This document shows, piece by piece, positions 34,136 to 42,713 of a stretch of DNA of 64,000 bases; positions within the stretch are counted from its first letter, which is position 1; every line of letters starts with the position of its first letter. Origin of the DNA: JBQTKD01 sp052389435 (GTDB taxonomy: Bacteria; Actinomycetota; Actinomycetes; Sporichthyales; Sporichthyaceae); assembly GCA_052389435.1 (NCBI GenBank), contig JBQTIB010000022.1:1-64000 (forward strand), written 5' to 3'. Under the pieces are notes generated by a model. That model was not told the DNA's origin. It ran no database searches and saw only the letters and a list, made by a program, of their open reading frames with translations. A program made the position numbers and the translations under genes.

Positions 34136-37100
34136 TCAGGACTGATCGAGGTCGGGTGCGGAGAAGGCCGCCCGGAACGCGTCGGGTTCCGCGCAGACCT
34201 GCACGACCTGCGGGTCCTGCCCGTAGGCGATCTCGGCGAGCAGGGCCGCCACGCCGTCCTCGGCGCGCAGGGCCGTGACGCCGGAGCGGGCGTACTCCTT
34301 GAGCAGTTCCGGGGAGACCATGCCGTCGCCGTGCCCGGCCAGCGGCATCCAGGGGCCCCAGTCGATGGACAGGACCTTGCCGGTGAACCGGTCCTGCCAG
34401 CAGCGGGCGAGGGAGTCCAGCGCGTCGTTGGCGGCGGAGTAGTCGCACTGCCCGCGGTTGCCGAAGACGCCCGAGACGCTGCCGAAGAGCACCAGGAAGC
34501 CCAGGTCCGGGTCGAGCGCGGCGGCGAGCGCACGGGCGCCGTCCACCTTGGTCTCCCAGACGCGCGCGAAGCCGTCCGTGGTCTTGTCCGCGATCAGGCG
34601 GTCGTCGAGGACCCCCGCGCCGTGCACGACGCCGTCCAGGCGGCCGTGGCTCGCCCGGATGCCGGCGATGGCGTCGGCGACGGCGGTCGCGTCTCGCACG
34701 TCGACCTGCCGGTAGTCCACCGAGGCGGCGACGGCGCGCAGCGCGGCCATCGACGCCCGGATCTCGCGTTCGGCGAGGATGCGCCGCACGCCGCGTTCCA
34801 CCTCGGCGGGTTTCGCGACGCCGGCGGCGATGAGGGCCATGCGCAGCGCGGCCGCGTCGGCGGCGCCGGCGGTGGCCGGGTCCTCGACGTCGGCGGGCAG
34901 CGGGCTGCGGCCCCACAGCACCAGGCGGCACCCGGTGGCCGCGGCCAGGCCCTGCGCCACGGTCGCGGTGATGCCGCGCGCGCCGCCGGTCAACAGGACC
35001 GTGGAGCGCTCGGACAGGCCGAGGTCGGTGGCCGAGGGTGCCTGTTCGGGCAGGTCGGTCCGGACCAGGGCGAGGGTGACGCGCTCGGCGCCGCCGTAGC
35101 CGACGAGTTCGGGGCCGTCGGCGTTGCGAACCTCGGCCAGCAGTCGCTCGGCGAGGACCTCGGGAAGTTCCTTCGGGTCGACGTCGACGCAACGGCAGGC
35201 AATTTCGGGGTACTCCCGCGCCATCGTCCGCACGAGCCCCGACAGGCCGATCCCGGCCGGCAGTTCGTTGCGAGCACCGCTCGCGCCGTGGCCGAAGCGT
35301 CCACCGTGGCCGGTGACGACCAGCACCTGGCGGGCGCCGCCGAGGACCGCGCGACGCAGCACCACGAAGGCGTCCGGGAGGGACGGCGGTTCGCTCGGGC
35401 CGGCCGCACCGAGGTGCACGACGATGTCGACGTCGCCGAGCTCTTCCTCCGGGTCGGTGGAGACCGTGCGGACGGTCGCGCCGGCCGCGGTCAGGGCGGC
35501 GGCGAGCTCCAGAGCGACGCCCGAGGTGCCGGAGACCAGGGTGACGTGACGACTCGTCAGGTCCGCGCCCTCGCCGAGAACCTCGGCGGGAACGACCTCG
35601 AGGAGATAGCGCCGCAGCTCGGCGTGCGGGGCCACCTCGACCTCGACCGGTTGCGCAGGGACGGTCTCGGCAACCTGCGCGGGAATCGCGGACGGGCTCG
35701 GTGTCCCGACGATCCGCTCCACGATCGAGGTCAGCGTGCGCAGTCGGCTGAGCTCGGACTGCAGCGTCTCGTCGAGGCGGCCCACCGCACCGAAGGCCTC
35801 GACGAGCCGATCCGCGAGCAGGCCGACGATCTCGGTGCGCTTGAGCGAGCCGATCGACAGGTCGGCCTCGAGGTCCAGGGCCGGGTCGAGCATCGCCGCC
35901 GGGTAGCCGGTGCGCTCGCTGATCAACTCGATCAGCGCGTTCTGCACCGCGTCGGCGTCGAGCCCGGAACCCGAGCGTTCCGGACCGGCCTGGGCGGGCA
36001 CGCGTGCGGCGGCGGGAGCGGGCTCGGTGGCGAGCGCGTCGACGATGCCGCGCAGCGTCCGGATGCGGGTGATCTCGGCCTGGCGGGCCTCGTCGGGCGT
36101 GCCGACGAGACCGGCGTCGCGCATCCGGTCCGCGAGCAGGCCGACGATCTCGGTGCGCTTGAGCGAACCGATCGACAGGTCGGCCTCGAGGTCCAGGTCG
36201 GGGTCGAGCATCGCCGCCGGGTAGCCGGTGCGCTCGCTGATCAGGTCCACCAACAGCTGGGAGATCCGCTCGGCGTCGGCGATCCCGTCGACGGCAGGCG
36301 CGGCGGCGGCCGTTGGCGCCGGGACGGGCGTGGGCGCGACGACCTGGGCGGGTACGGCGGCGACGGGCTTGGCGGCGACGGGCTTGGCGGCCGCGGGCGC
36401 GACCTGGGCCGCGGGGGCGGCGGGCAGCGGAGCCTGAGCGACGGGCGCCGACGGGACCGCGCCGAGGTAGCCGAGCACGACCTCGCGCTGCGCGGCGAGC
36501 ATCTCGCGGCTGCTGCGCAGGAACTCCAGGACGACGGCGCCGCGGGCGTCCTCGGCCACCGCGGGCACGGCGACCGATTCGGGCGCAGGCGCGGCGGGGG
36601 CCGCGACGCGGACGGCGGGCTTGAGGCCACCTGCCACGGGTGTTCCCTCCGCGGTGCTCACGAGGTGTCCGTTGACGGTCCAACCGGGGCGGCGCGGCAC
36701 CTCGCCCGCGTTGACCAGGTTGGCCTCGCGACCGGCGTAGAGCGCGGCGGGGTCCACCGGGACGCCGACGACGGCCAGGCGAGCGAGGGCGAGCAGCAGG
36801 GCGTGGACGCCGTGGCGGCCGGGACGGTCGGTCGCGATCGCCGTGTGCGGGCGATCCCCGAGGATCGCCCCGACCAGACCGGTGAGCACGTTGCCGGGGC
36901 CGCACTCCAGGAACACGCGGGCACCCGCGGCGTACATCGCCTCGATCTGCTCGGTGAACCGGACCGGCAGCGCGATCTGCTCGGCGAGCGTCTCGCGGAC
37001 GCGGCCCGAACCCAGCGGGTAGGGCGTCGCGGTGCTGTTCGACCACACCGGCAGGTGCGGCGAACCCACGGTCGCCTTGGCGAGTTCGGCCTCGAAGATG

Positions 37101-40100
37101 CGCGCGGCGTCGGCGACGACGGGGGAGTGGAAGGCACAGGCGACCGGGATCGCCTGTGCGCGCAGGCCCGCAGCGGACAGCTTGGCCACGGCCCCCTCGA
37201 TCGCGGCCGTGGGACCCGAGATCACCGTCTGGGTCGGGCCGTTCTGATTCGCGATCACGACGCCGAGACCCTCGATCGCGGCGGCGACGTCGGCGGCGCT
37301 CGCCGAAACCGCGGCCATCGTGCCCGGGTCCTCGCCCGCGGCGGCCAGGATCGCCCGGCCGCGAGCGGCGGACAGCGCGGGGAGTTCGTCGGCGTCCAGC
37401 GCGCCGGCGGCGGTCAGCGCGACGAGTTCGCCGTAGCTGTGCCCCGCCAGATGCGCCGGCGCGATGCCGAGCCCGGTCACCGTGCGGAACATGGCCAGAC
37501 CGGCCAGCCCCAGCGCGGGCTGGGCGACCCGGGTGTCGGTGAGCGCCTTGGCCTGCGCCTTCTTCGCCTCGGGGCCGTAGGCCGCGGGCGGGAACATCGT
37601 CGGTGCCCACTCGGCGCCGACCGCGAGCAGTTCCTGCAGGCGCGGGAACGCGACGAACAGGTCGGCGAGCATGCCGGTGCGCTGGCTGCCCTGGCCCGGG
37701 AACAGGACGGCAACCTCGCCGGAGGCATCGTCAGAAACCTCGCGGGCATGGAAAACGCCGTCGCTGGACTGCCCGCCCTTGGCCGCGACGAGCTTGGCGG
37801 CCAGGTCGTCGAGGTCGGTGGCGACCACGGCGATCTCGACGGCGGCAGGCGTGCGCTCGGCGGTGGTCCGCGCGAGATCGCGCAGGCGCCACGGGCGACC
37901 GGCGTCGTCGTTGCTCGCACACAGCGTCGCGAGACGGTCCACGTCCGCGACGCCTCCGAAGAGGAACAACTCGGCGGGCCACTGGTCCTGCCCGTGGCGC
38001 GGCGCAGGCGAGCCGGCCCAGCCGGAGAGCACGGTGTGGAAGTTCGTGCCGCCGAAGCCGAACGCGCTGATGCCCGCGGCCCGCCGACCGGTGGGCCACG
38101 GGCGGGCGGTGTCGCCGAAGGAGAACGGGCTCGTTTCGGCGTCCCAGGCGGGGTTCGGGCTGACGATCTTTCCCGTGGGCGGCAGGACGCCGTTGTAGAT
38201 CGCGAGCGCCGCCTTGATCAGGCCCGCGAGGCCCGCGGTGCACTTGGTGTGCCCGATCTGGCTCTTCACCGAACCGAGCGCGCAGGCGCCCGTCGCGGCG
38301 CCGGCGTCGGTGAACAGTTCGGTGAGCACGCCGAGTTCGGTGCGGTCGCCGACGACGGTGCCGGTGCCGTGGGCCTCGATCAGCCCGACGTCGGCGGGGC
38401 TGATGCCGGCCTGCGCGTACGCGCGATCGAGCGCGCGGCGCTGGCCCTCCGGACGCGGGGCGGTGAGGCCGAGGGACTTGCCGTCGCTGGCCGAACCCAC
38501 GCCGCGAATCACCGAGTAGATGCGGTCGCCGTCGCGTTCGGCGTCCTCGAGGCGCTTGAGCACCAGACAGGCCACGCCCTCGCCGAGCGCGATGCCGTCG
38601 GCGTCGGCGTCGAAAGGCTTGCAGTGCCCGGACTTGGACAGCGCGCCGACGGAGGCGAAGAGCAGGTAGTCCTGGATGCCGTTGTGGATGTCCGCGCCGC
38701 CGCACAGCACCATGTCGGCCGCTCCGGCGCGCAGCTGCATGCAGGCCACCTCGAGCGCCGCGAGCGCGGAGGCGCAGGCGGCGTCGACGGTGTAGTTCGC
38801 GCCGCCGAGGTCCAACCGGTTCGCGATGCGGCCGGAGATCACGTTGGCGAGCACGCCCGGGAAGGAGTCCTCGGTCAGCTGCGGCAGTTGGGCGTCGAGC
38901 TCGGCCGGCATCTCGCCGTGCAACTGCGGGTACAGCGCGCGGAAGCCGTACGCCGCCGACAGATCCGTGCCCGGCTCGGCGCCGAACACCACGGCCGCAC
39001 GCTCGCGGTCGAAGGATCGGCCGGGCTCGGGGGAGCCGACGAGGTAGCCCGCGTCGCGCAGGGCACGGGCGGCCACCTCCAGGGACAGCAACTGCACCGG
39101 TTCGATGCTCGCCAGCGCCGCCGGCGGGATGCCGTAGCGCAACGCGTCGAACGGGATGTCGGGCAGGAAGCCGCCCCACTTCGAGGTCGAACCTGACCCA
39201 CCATCACCTACGAAGTAGGTCGAGGTGTCCCAGCGGTCCGCGGGCACCTCGGTGATCGCGTCGTGGTTGCGCAGGATGTTCGCCCAGAACTCGGCGAGAT
39301 CGCCCGCGTCGGGGAACATGCCCGCCATGCCGACGATCGCGACGTCGAGCGGGCCGGTTGCATGCGCCGGAGCGTCCTGCTCGCCGAGGGCCGCGGCGCG
39401 TTCGGTCAGGAACTCGGCGGCGCCGTCCGTGACCTCGCGGTGCAGTTCCGCCACCGTGGTCACGGCCGAGCGCAGGCGCGCGAGGTCGCCGATCATCACC
39501 ATGCCGTCGCGGGCCTGGGTGTTCTCGTCGACGGGGATGAGTGCGGCGCCTTCGCGACGGATTCCCTTGCTGGCAATGCGAAGGCGGCCGATGTTGAGCT
39601 TCTCGAGCTCGGCCCAGACCTGCTCCAGCGGCATGCCCTCGGCGATCAGCCGCTCGCGGGTGGCGTTGAAGGTGGCGACGAACTCGGTGTCCGCACAGCG
39701 GGTGGCGTGTCCCGGGGCGGTGGTCAGCAGAACCGTTTCGTCGCAGGCGATCGCGGCGCGCTGGAACATCGGACCGATGGCGCCCGCGGTCACCGCCTCG
39801 CGGGTGAACAGGTAGGCGGTGCCCATCAGCACGCCCGCGCGGCCGCCGGCGGCGACCACCGGGGCGGCGGCGGCGTTGACCATCGCGGCGGAACGGGCGT
39901 CGTGGACGCCGCCCGCGAACAGGACGTCGAACTCGCCCGCGCAGCCGTGCTTGACGCCGGAGTCGAGCAGGTTCTGGATCTGCTGCTCCCACAGCGGGAA
40001 CGAGGCGCGCGGACCGACGTGGCCGCCGCACTCCGAGCCCTCGAACACGAACCGGCGCGCACCCTCGGCGACGAACCGGTCGAGCAGCGCGGGGGAGGGC

Positions 40101-41275
40101 ACGTGCAGGAACGTGGCGATGCCGGCGGCCTCGAGCGGCTGCGCCTGCGCGGGTCGTCCGCCGGCGATCAGCGCGTACGGCGGGTGGACCTCGTGGACCG
40201 CCGCGAGCTGCGCCCGACGCAGGTCCTCCGGCACGAAGCCGAGGACGCCGACGCCCCAGGGCAGGTCCCCGAGCAGTTCGGCGGTTTCCACGAGCAGCGC
40301 GCGACTGTCGTCGCCGCCCATCAGCGCGAGGGCGATGAACGGCAGACCGCCCTCGAGCGCGACCGCCTTGGCGAATGCGGCCTGGTCGCTCACCCGGGTC
40401 ATCGGGCCCTGCGCGACGCGCGAGCGGATGCCGGCCGCGGCCTGCGCGGCGCCGGTCGCGATGCCGGTGCGGATGCCCTCGGCGACGGCCGCGACCACGC
40501 CGGAGGCCGTGCGGTGGCGGTCGGCCAGCGGCGCGGCGAGCGCCCCGTCCTCGCCGATCGGCAGGGCTTCGAGATGGGCGCCGACCCGCGCGCCGATCCC
40601 GGCTGGCTCCGGGCGGGCGAGGTCCGGACGGACGAACACCCGGTACCCGCCGACCACGGCGGTCTCGGTGCCGTCCATGCGGCGCAGCGCGGTGGTCAGC
40701 GGAGCGGGAAGGTCGGCCTCGGAGGTCAGCGCGAACTGCACGTCGAGCACGACGCCGTGGGCACCGCCGGCCACGGCGGCGGCGGCGGTGTGCGGTCCGA
40801 TCCCACCGGCCGCCCAGACCGGCACGGGAATGCCGGCGGCGAGGATCTCCTGGAGCAGGACGAAGGTGTTCACGGTGCCCACGCGGCCACCGGACTCCGC
40901 ACCGCGCGCCAGCAACGCGTCGGCGCCGGCGGACACGGCGGCGCGGGCCTCGGCCAGCGACACGACCTCGACGATCGCGGTCCGCCCGCTCGCGTCGGCG
41001 ACGTTCCAGGCGGCGTCGCCGGCCAACACCACGGTGTCGACGACGGCCGGCAGGTCGGCGGGGGACAGCGGGCAGGCGGGACCGACGCGGACGCCGAAGG
41101 CCCCGGACCAGAAGCCGGTCAGCTCCTCCAGTGCGCGGAGGGCGCGGGCGGCGTCGTTGCCGAGATCGAGCACGCTCAACGCACCTGCCCGCGCGACGGC
41201 GGCGGCCAGGTGTGCGTGGGGCTCGGCGAACGGAGTGATCCCGAGAACCCGCGGGTGCTCATGCGACATGCCCAT
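34136..41275 (-). CDS. PUFA/polyketide synthase subunit: PfaD-like enoylreductase-KS-AT-ACP-ACP-KR
   Basis: 2379 residues. Residues 1 to about 640 form a nitronate-monooxygenase/PfaD-like flavin enoylreductase (EGSECGGHVGPRASFPLWEQ, VLMGTAYLFTREAV). Ketosynthase about 643-1080, active Cys834 (VDAACASA), EAHGTGTVVGD, GHTKCTAG. Acyltransferase about 1160-1480 with GQGSQ and Ser1280 (GHSYGEL). An Ala/Pro linker leads to two nearly identical carrier domains with Ser1704 and Ser1810 (DLSIGSLKRTEI, very like the DSIKRVEI of PUFA synthases). Ketoreductase with TGGARGIT and YSAAND (about 1900-2350). No dehydratase here; it is on the partner subunit. ATG 41275 follows GGAGGA. Confidence 0.9.
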   Translation of the reverse strand: MGMSHEHPRVLGITPFAEPHAHLAAAVARAGALSVLDLGNDAARALRALEELTGFWSGAFGVRVGPACPLSPADLPAVVDTVVLAGDAAWNVADASGRTAIVEVVSLAEARAAVSAGADALLARGAESGGRVGTVNTFVLLQEILAAGIPVPVWAAGGIGPHTAAAAVAGGAHGVVLDVQFALTSEADLPAPLTTALRRMDGTETAVVGGYRVFVRPDLARPEPAGIGARVGAHLEALPIGEDGALAAPLADRHRTASGVVAAVAEGIRTGIATGAAQAAAGIRSRVAQGPMTRVSDQAAFAKAVALEGGLPFIALALMGGDDSRALLVETAELLGDLPWGVGVLGFVPEDLRRAQLAAVHEVHPPYALIAGGRPAQAQPLEAAGIATFLHVPSPALLDRFVAEGARRFVFEGSECGGHVGPRASFPLWEQQIQNLLDSGVKHGCAGEFDVLFAGGVHDARSAAMVNAAAAPVVAAGGRAGVLMGTAYLFTREAVTAGAIGPMFQRAAIACDETVLLTTAPGHATRCADTEFVATFNATRERLIAEGMPLEQVWAELEKLNIGRLRIASKGIRREGAALIPVDENTQARDGMVMIGDLARLRSAVTTVAELHREVTDGAAEFLTERAAALGEQDAPAHATGPLDVAIVGMAGMFPDAGDLAEFWANILRNHDAITEVPADRWDTSTYFVGDGGSGSTSKWGGFLPDIPFDALRYGIPPAALASIEPVQLLSLEVAARALRDAGYLVGSPEPGRSFDRERAAVVFGAEPGTDLSAAYGFRALYPQLHGEMPAELDAQLPQLTEDSFPGVLANVISGRIANRLDLGGANYTVDAACASALAALEVACMQLRAGAADMVLCGGADIHNGIQDYLLFASVGALSKSGHCKPFDADADGIALGEGVACLVLKRLEDAERDGDRIYSVIRGVGSASDGKSLGLTAPRPEGQRRALDRAYAQAGISPADVGLIEAHGTGTVVGDRTELGVLTELFTDAGAATGACALGSVKSQIGHTKCTAGLAGLIKAALAIYNGVLPPTGKIVSPNPAWDAETSPFSFGDTARPWPTGRRAAGISAFGFGGTNFHTVLSGWAGSPAPRHGQDQWPAELFLFGGVADVDRLATLCASNDDAGRPWRLRDLARTTAERTPAAVEIAVVATDLDDLAAKLVAAKGGQSSDGVFHAREVSDDASGEVAVLFPGQGSQRTGMLADLFVAFPRLQELLAVGAEWAPTMFPPAAYGPEAKKAQAKALTDTRVAQPALGLAGLAMFRTVTGLGIAPAHLAGHSYGELVALTAAGALDADELPALSAARGRAILAAAGEDPGTMAAVSASAADVAAAIEGLGVVIANQNGPTQTVISGPTAAIEGAVAKLSAAGLRAQAIPVACAFHSPVVADAARIFEAELAKATVGSPHLPVWSNSTATPYPLGSGRVRETLAEQIALPVRFTEQIEAMYAAGARVFLECGPGNVLTGLVGAILGDRPHTAIATDRPGRHGVHALLLALARLAVVGVPVDPAALYAGREANLVNAGEVPRRPGWTVNGHLVSTAEGTPVAGGLKPAVRVAAPAAPAPESVAVPAVAEDARGAVVLEFLRSSREMLAAQREVVLGYLGAVPSAPVAQAPLPAAPAAQVAPAAAKPVAAKPVAAVPAQVVAPTPVPAPTAAAAPAVDGIADAERISQLLVDLISERTGYPAAMLDPDLDLEADLSIGSLKRTEIVGLLADRMRDAGLVGTPDEARQAEITRIRTLRGIVDALATEPAPAAARVPAQAGPERSGSGLDADAVQNALIELISERTGYPAAMLDPALDLEADLSIGSLKRTEIVGLLADRLVEAFGAVGRLDETLQSELSRLRTLTSIVERIVGTPSPSAIPAQVAETVPAQPVEVEVAPHAELRRYLLEVVPAEVLGEGADLTSRHVTLVSGTSGVALELAAALTAAGATVRTVSTDPEEELGDVDIVVHLGAAGPSEPPSLPDAFVVLRRAVLGGARQVLVVTGHGGRFGHGASGARNELPAGIGLSGLVRTMAREYPEIACRCVDVDPKELPEVLAERLLAEVRNADGPELVGYGGAERVTLALVRTDLPEQAPSATDLGLSERSTVLLTGGARGITATVAQGLAAATGCRLVLWGRSPLPADVEDPATAGAADAAALRMALIAAGVAKPAEVERGVRRILAEREIRASMAALRAVAASVDYRQVDVRDATAVADAIAGIRASHGRLDGVVHGAGVLDDRLIADKTTDGFARVWETKVDGARALAAALDPDLGFLVLFGSVSGVFGNRGQCDYSAANDALDSLARCWQDRFTGKVLSIDWGPWMPLAGHGDGMVSPELLKEYARSGVTALRAEDGVAALLAEIAYGQDPQVVQVCAEPDAFRAAFSAPDLDQS

Positions 41276-41779
41276 GGGCGGCGCTGTCCTCCGTACCGGT
41301 GCTGGCGGGCGAGTCTGCCTCCGGGTGTTCGACGGACCGGGGGCCGTCGACCGGGTGAAGTCCGACACGTGCTTCGCGCCCGCGGTGGCGGCCGCGGAGA
41401 CGACGTCGAGGTCACGAGGGGCGTCCTCGCTGGAGCGGGCTGGCGGTGCACCGCCCTCCGCGGCGGCCGGTCGTCGGATGGAACGTCTCAACGGCGAGAC
41501 GTCCGCTCGGTGACTCCATCGTTGGGACCGGGGCGAACGTTTCATCCGGGTCTCTGCCCAAGTGGCGCCTCCGGCCACGCCTACGACGTCCGGATTTGCC
41601 CTGTTCTCAGGTTATCTTAAGGTTTTTCCGGTGATCGAAGACGGCCGAATGGCCTCGACATAGCCGCCTCGTGAACCAAACAACACCAGTCGGGAAGTGC
41701 TTCCCGGCCCCGGTCGTCCGCCCGGGCGAAACCCGGTGCAGGAGCACTCCCGGATGCGTGTAACCTTGCGTCTCGCCTC
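41276..41779. other. 504-base region between the synthase genes and tRNA-Thr
   Basis: No credible gene. The minus frame of the synthase stays open to 41578, but the added text is Arg/Pro-rich and unlike any domain. An unusually A/T-rich patch (41610-41650) is a plausible place for the synthase promoter; on the minus strand it contains TAAGAT, without a clear -35. A dyad at 41483-41502 is listed separately. Nothing else is recognised. Confidence 0.5.
41483..41502. promoter_or_regulatory. Possible operator dyad ACGTCTC-N6-GAGACGT
   Basis: Perfect 7-base arms separated by 6 bases, about 210 bases upstream of the first synthase start. The size and symmetry fit a TetR-like or similar dimeric regulator. 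No regulator gene is in the cluster, so this is tentative. Confidence 0.3.
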
Positions 41780-41852
41780 GCCCCTTTAGCTCAGTCGGCA
41801 GAGCGTCTCCATGGTAAGGAGAAGGTCTACGGTTCGATTCCGTAAAGGGGCT
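41780..41852 (+). tRNA. tRNA-Thr (anticodon GGT)
   Basis: 73 bases with a complete cloverleaf. Acceptor GCCCCTT/AAGGGGC, D-arm GCTCAGTCGGCAGAGC, anticodon loop ATGGTAA with GGT at its centre, T-arm TACGG-TTCGATT-CCGTA, discriminator T. No CCA is encoded. Confidence 0.95.
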
Positions 41853-41898
41853 CTCAGCCGGTGGTCGTTACCCTTCGCCGGGCCCGACCGCCGGCGCT

Positions 41899-41971
41899 GG
41901 CGGTGTAGCTCAGTTGGTAGAGCAAGCGGCTCATAATCGCTGTGTCACCGGTTCAAGTCCGGTCACCGCTA
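41899..41971 (+). tRNA. tRNA-Met (anticodon CAT, elongator type)
   Basis: 73 bases. Acceptor GGCGGTG pairs with CACCGCT (one G-T closing pair), D-arm GCTCAGTTGGTAGAGC, anticodon loop CTCATAA, T-arm ACCGG-TTCAAGT-CCGGT. CAT could also be tRNA-Ile2, where C34 is modified to lysidine, but the body looks like elongator Met. No CCA is encoded. Confidence 0.9.
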
Positions 41972-41980
41972 CGGTCCTGG

Positions 41981-42021
41981 GGTCCTCCTGGTCGGTTGCG
42001 TCGCAACCTCCCCGGAGGACC
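41981..42021 (+). terminator. Branched hairpin after the tRNA pair, probable terminator
   Basis: Outer arms GGTCCTCC (41981-41988) and GGAGGACC (42014-42021) enclose a second inverted repeat GGTTGCG/CGCAACC. A T-rich run (GTTTTT) follows within 15 bases. Confidence 0.6.
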
Positions 42022-42060
42022 TTCGCCGTTTTTGCGGCGCTTCGCGCCGCGGGCGGGGGG

Positions 42061-42332
42061 CTTCGCCCACCCCCCCCCCCCACTCCGAGCGCGGGCCGGC
42101 GGGTCATCGGGCCGGGCCTCGCCCACCCCCACCCCCCACTCCGAGCGCGGGCCGGCGGGTCATCGGGCCGGGCTTCGTCCACCCGCACCCCCCACTCCGA
42201 GCGGGGGGGTAGTGATCGGGCCGGGCTTCGCCCACCCGCGCCCCCCGGGACTCCGAGCGCGGGCCGGCGGGTCATCGGGCCGGGCCTCGCCCACCCGCGC
42301 CCCCCGGGACTCCGAGCGCGGACGGGTGTTCG
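42061..42332. repeat. GC-rich imperfect tandem repeat, about five units of 53-60 bases
   Basis: Units begin near 42061, 42117, 42173, 42226 and 42285, each with CTTCGCCCAC or CCTCGCCCAC, then a C-rich run, CACTCCGAGCG and GGGTCATCGGGCCGGG (some units vary). The first unit has a run of 12 C. Unit lengths differ by a few bases, mainly in the C-run. It lies between the tRNAs and the rpmG promoter. It has no start codon and ribosome-binding site worth calling, so I treat it as non-coding. Open frames across it on both strands are by-products of the GC bias. Confidence 0.8.
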
Positions 42333-42429
42333 TTTGTGGCCGATAGCGCACCAGAGCACCGATCCGAGGCTTCCGAAGCGTGTGCGACTGCGCTGTCGGG
42401 CTAGATTTCGCACGGCGGCGCGCCCGGGT

Positions 42430-42458
42430 TCGACCTTTGGGGGCGGCTCTTGTAGGCT
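42430..42458 (+). promoter_or_regulatory. Probable promoter of the rpmG operon
   Basis: TCGACC (42430-42435), 17 bases, TAGGCT (42453-42458). The -10 is identical to that of the rplJ promoter at 61043. It would give a leader of about 65 bases before rpmG. Confidence 0.5.
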
Positions 42459-42529
42459 CCCGGGGTTTGCGGCACGCCTGTCTGGCGCGGCCTTGGATGT
42501 AGTCGTCGGTTTCAGCGAAAGGCACTGCG

Positions 42530-42700
42530 GTGGCCAGCAAGAGTCAGGACATCCGTCCGAAGATCACGTTGGCCTGCACCGAGTGCAAGGAGCGGAACTA
42601 CATCACCAAGAAGAACCGGCGCAACGACCCCGACCGGCTCGAGCTGAAGAAGTACTGCTCGCGTGAGCGCAAGCACACGGTGCACCGCGAGACCCGCTAG
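42530..42700 (+). CDS. rpmG: 50S ribosomal protein L33, incomplete zinc-ribbon form
   Basis: 56 residues from GTG 42530, preceded by GAAAGG. A full-length L33: IRPKITLACTECKERNYITK and the Asn/Arg-rich middle are typical. The first Cys pair (CTEC) is present, but the second, normally CPxC, reads CSRE, so one of four zinc ligands is missing. It lies at the head of the usual actinobacterial series rpmG, MaoC pair, murB. Part of the large ribosomal subunit. Confidence 0.92.
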   Translation: MASKSQDIRPKITLACTECKERNYITKKNRRNDPDRLELKKYCSRERKHTVHRETR

Positions 42701-42713
42701 CCCGTAGACCGCT

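Noticed and set aside
34091..39196. Very long plus-strand open frame opposite the first synthase gene
   Set aside because: It mirrors the synthase codons (G/C third positions remove stops on the other strand), is Arg/Gly/Ala-rich and contains no domain. The same holds for 30030-32420 and 10242-11291.
41276..41578. N-terminal extension of the first synthase subunit
   Set aside because: Open frame only; Arg/Pro-rich, no homology visible, and ATG 41275 has a ribosome-binding site before the enoylreductase domain.
41780..41852. tRNA-Thr as the attachment site of an integrated island carrying the synthase cluster
   Set aside because: No integrase gene, and I saw no copy of the tRNA 3' end near the far edge of the cluster around 19.6 kb. 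A full direct-repeat search could still be run.
42061..42332. CRISPR array
   Set aside because: Units are head-to-tail with no unique spacers, lengths vary, and there are no cas genes.
41914..42666. Proteins encoded across the tandem repeat on either strand
   Set aside because: Composition follows the repeat (Pro/Arg/Gly), frames overlap a tRNA and rpmG, and there is no start signal.
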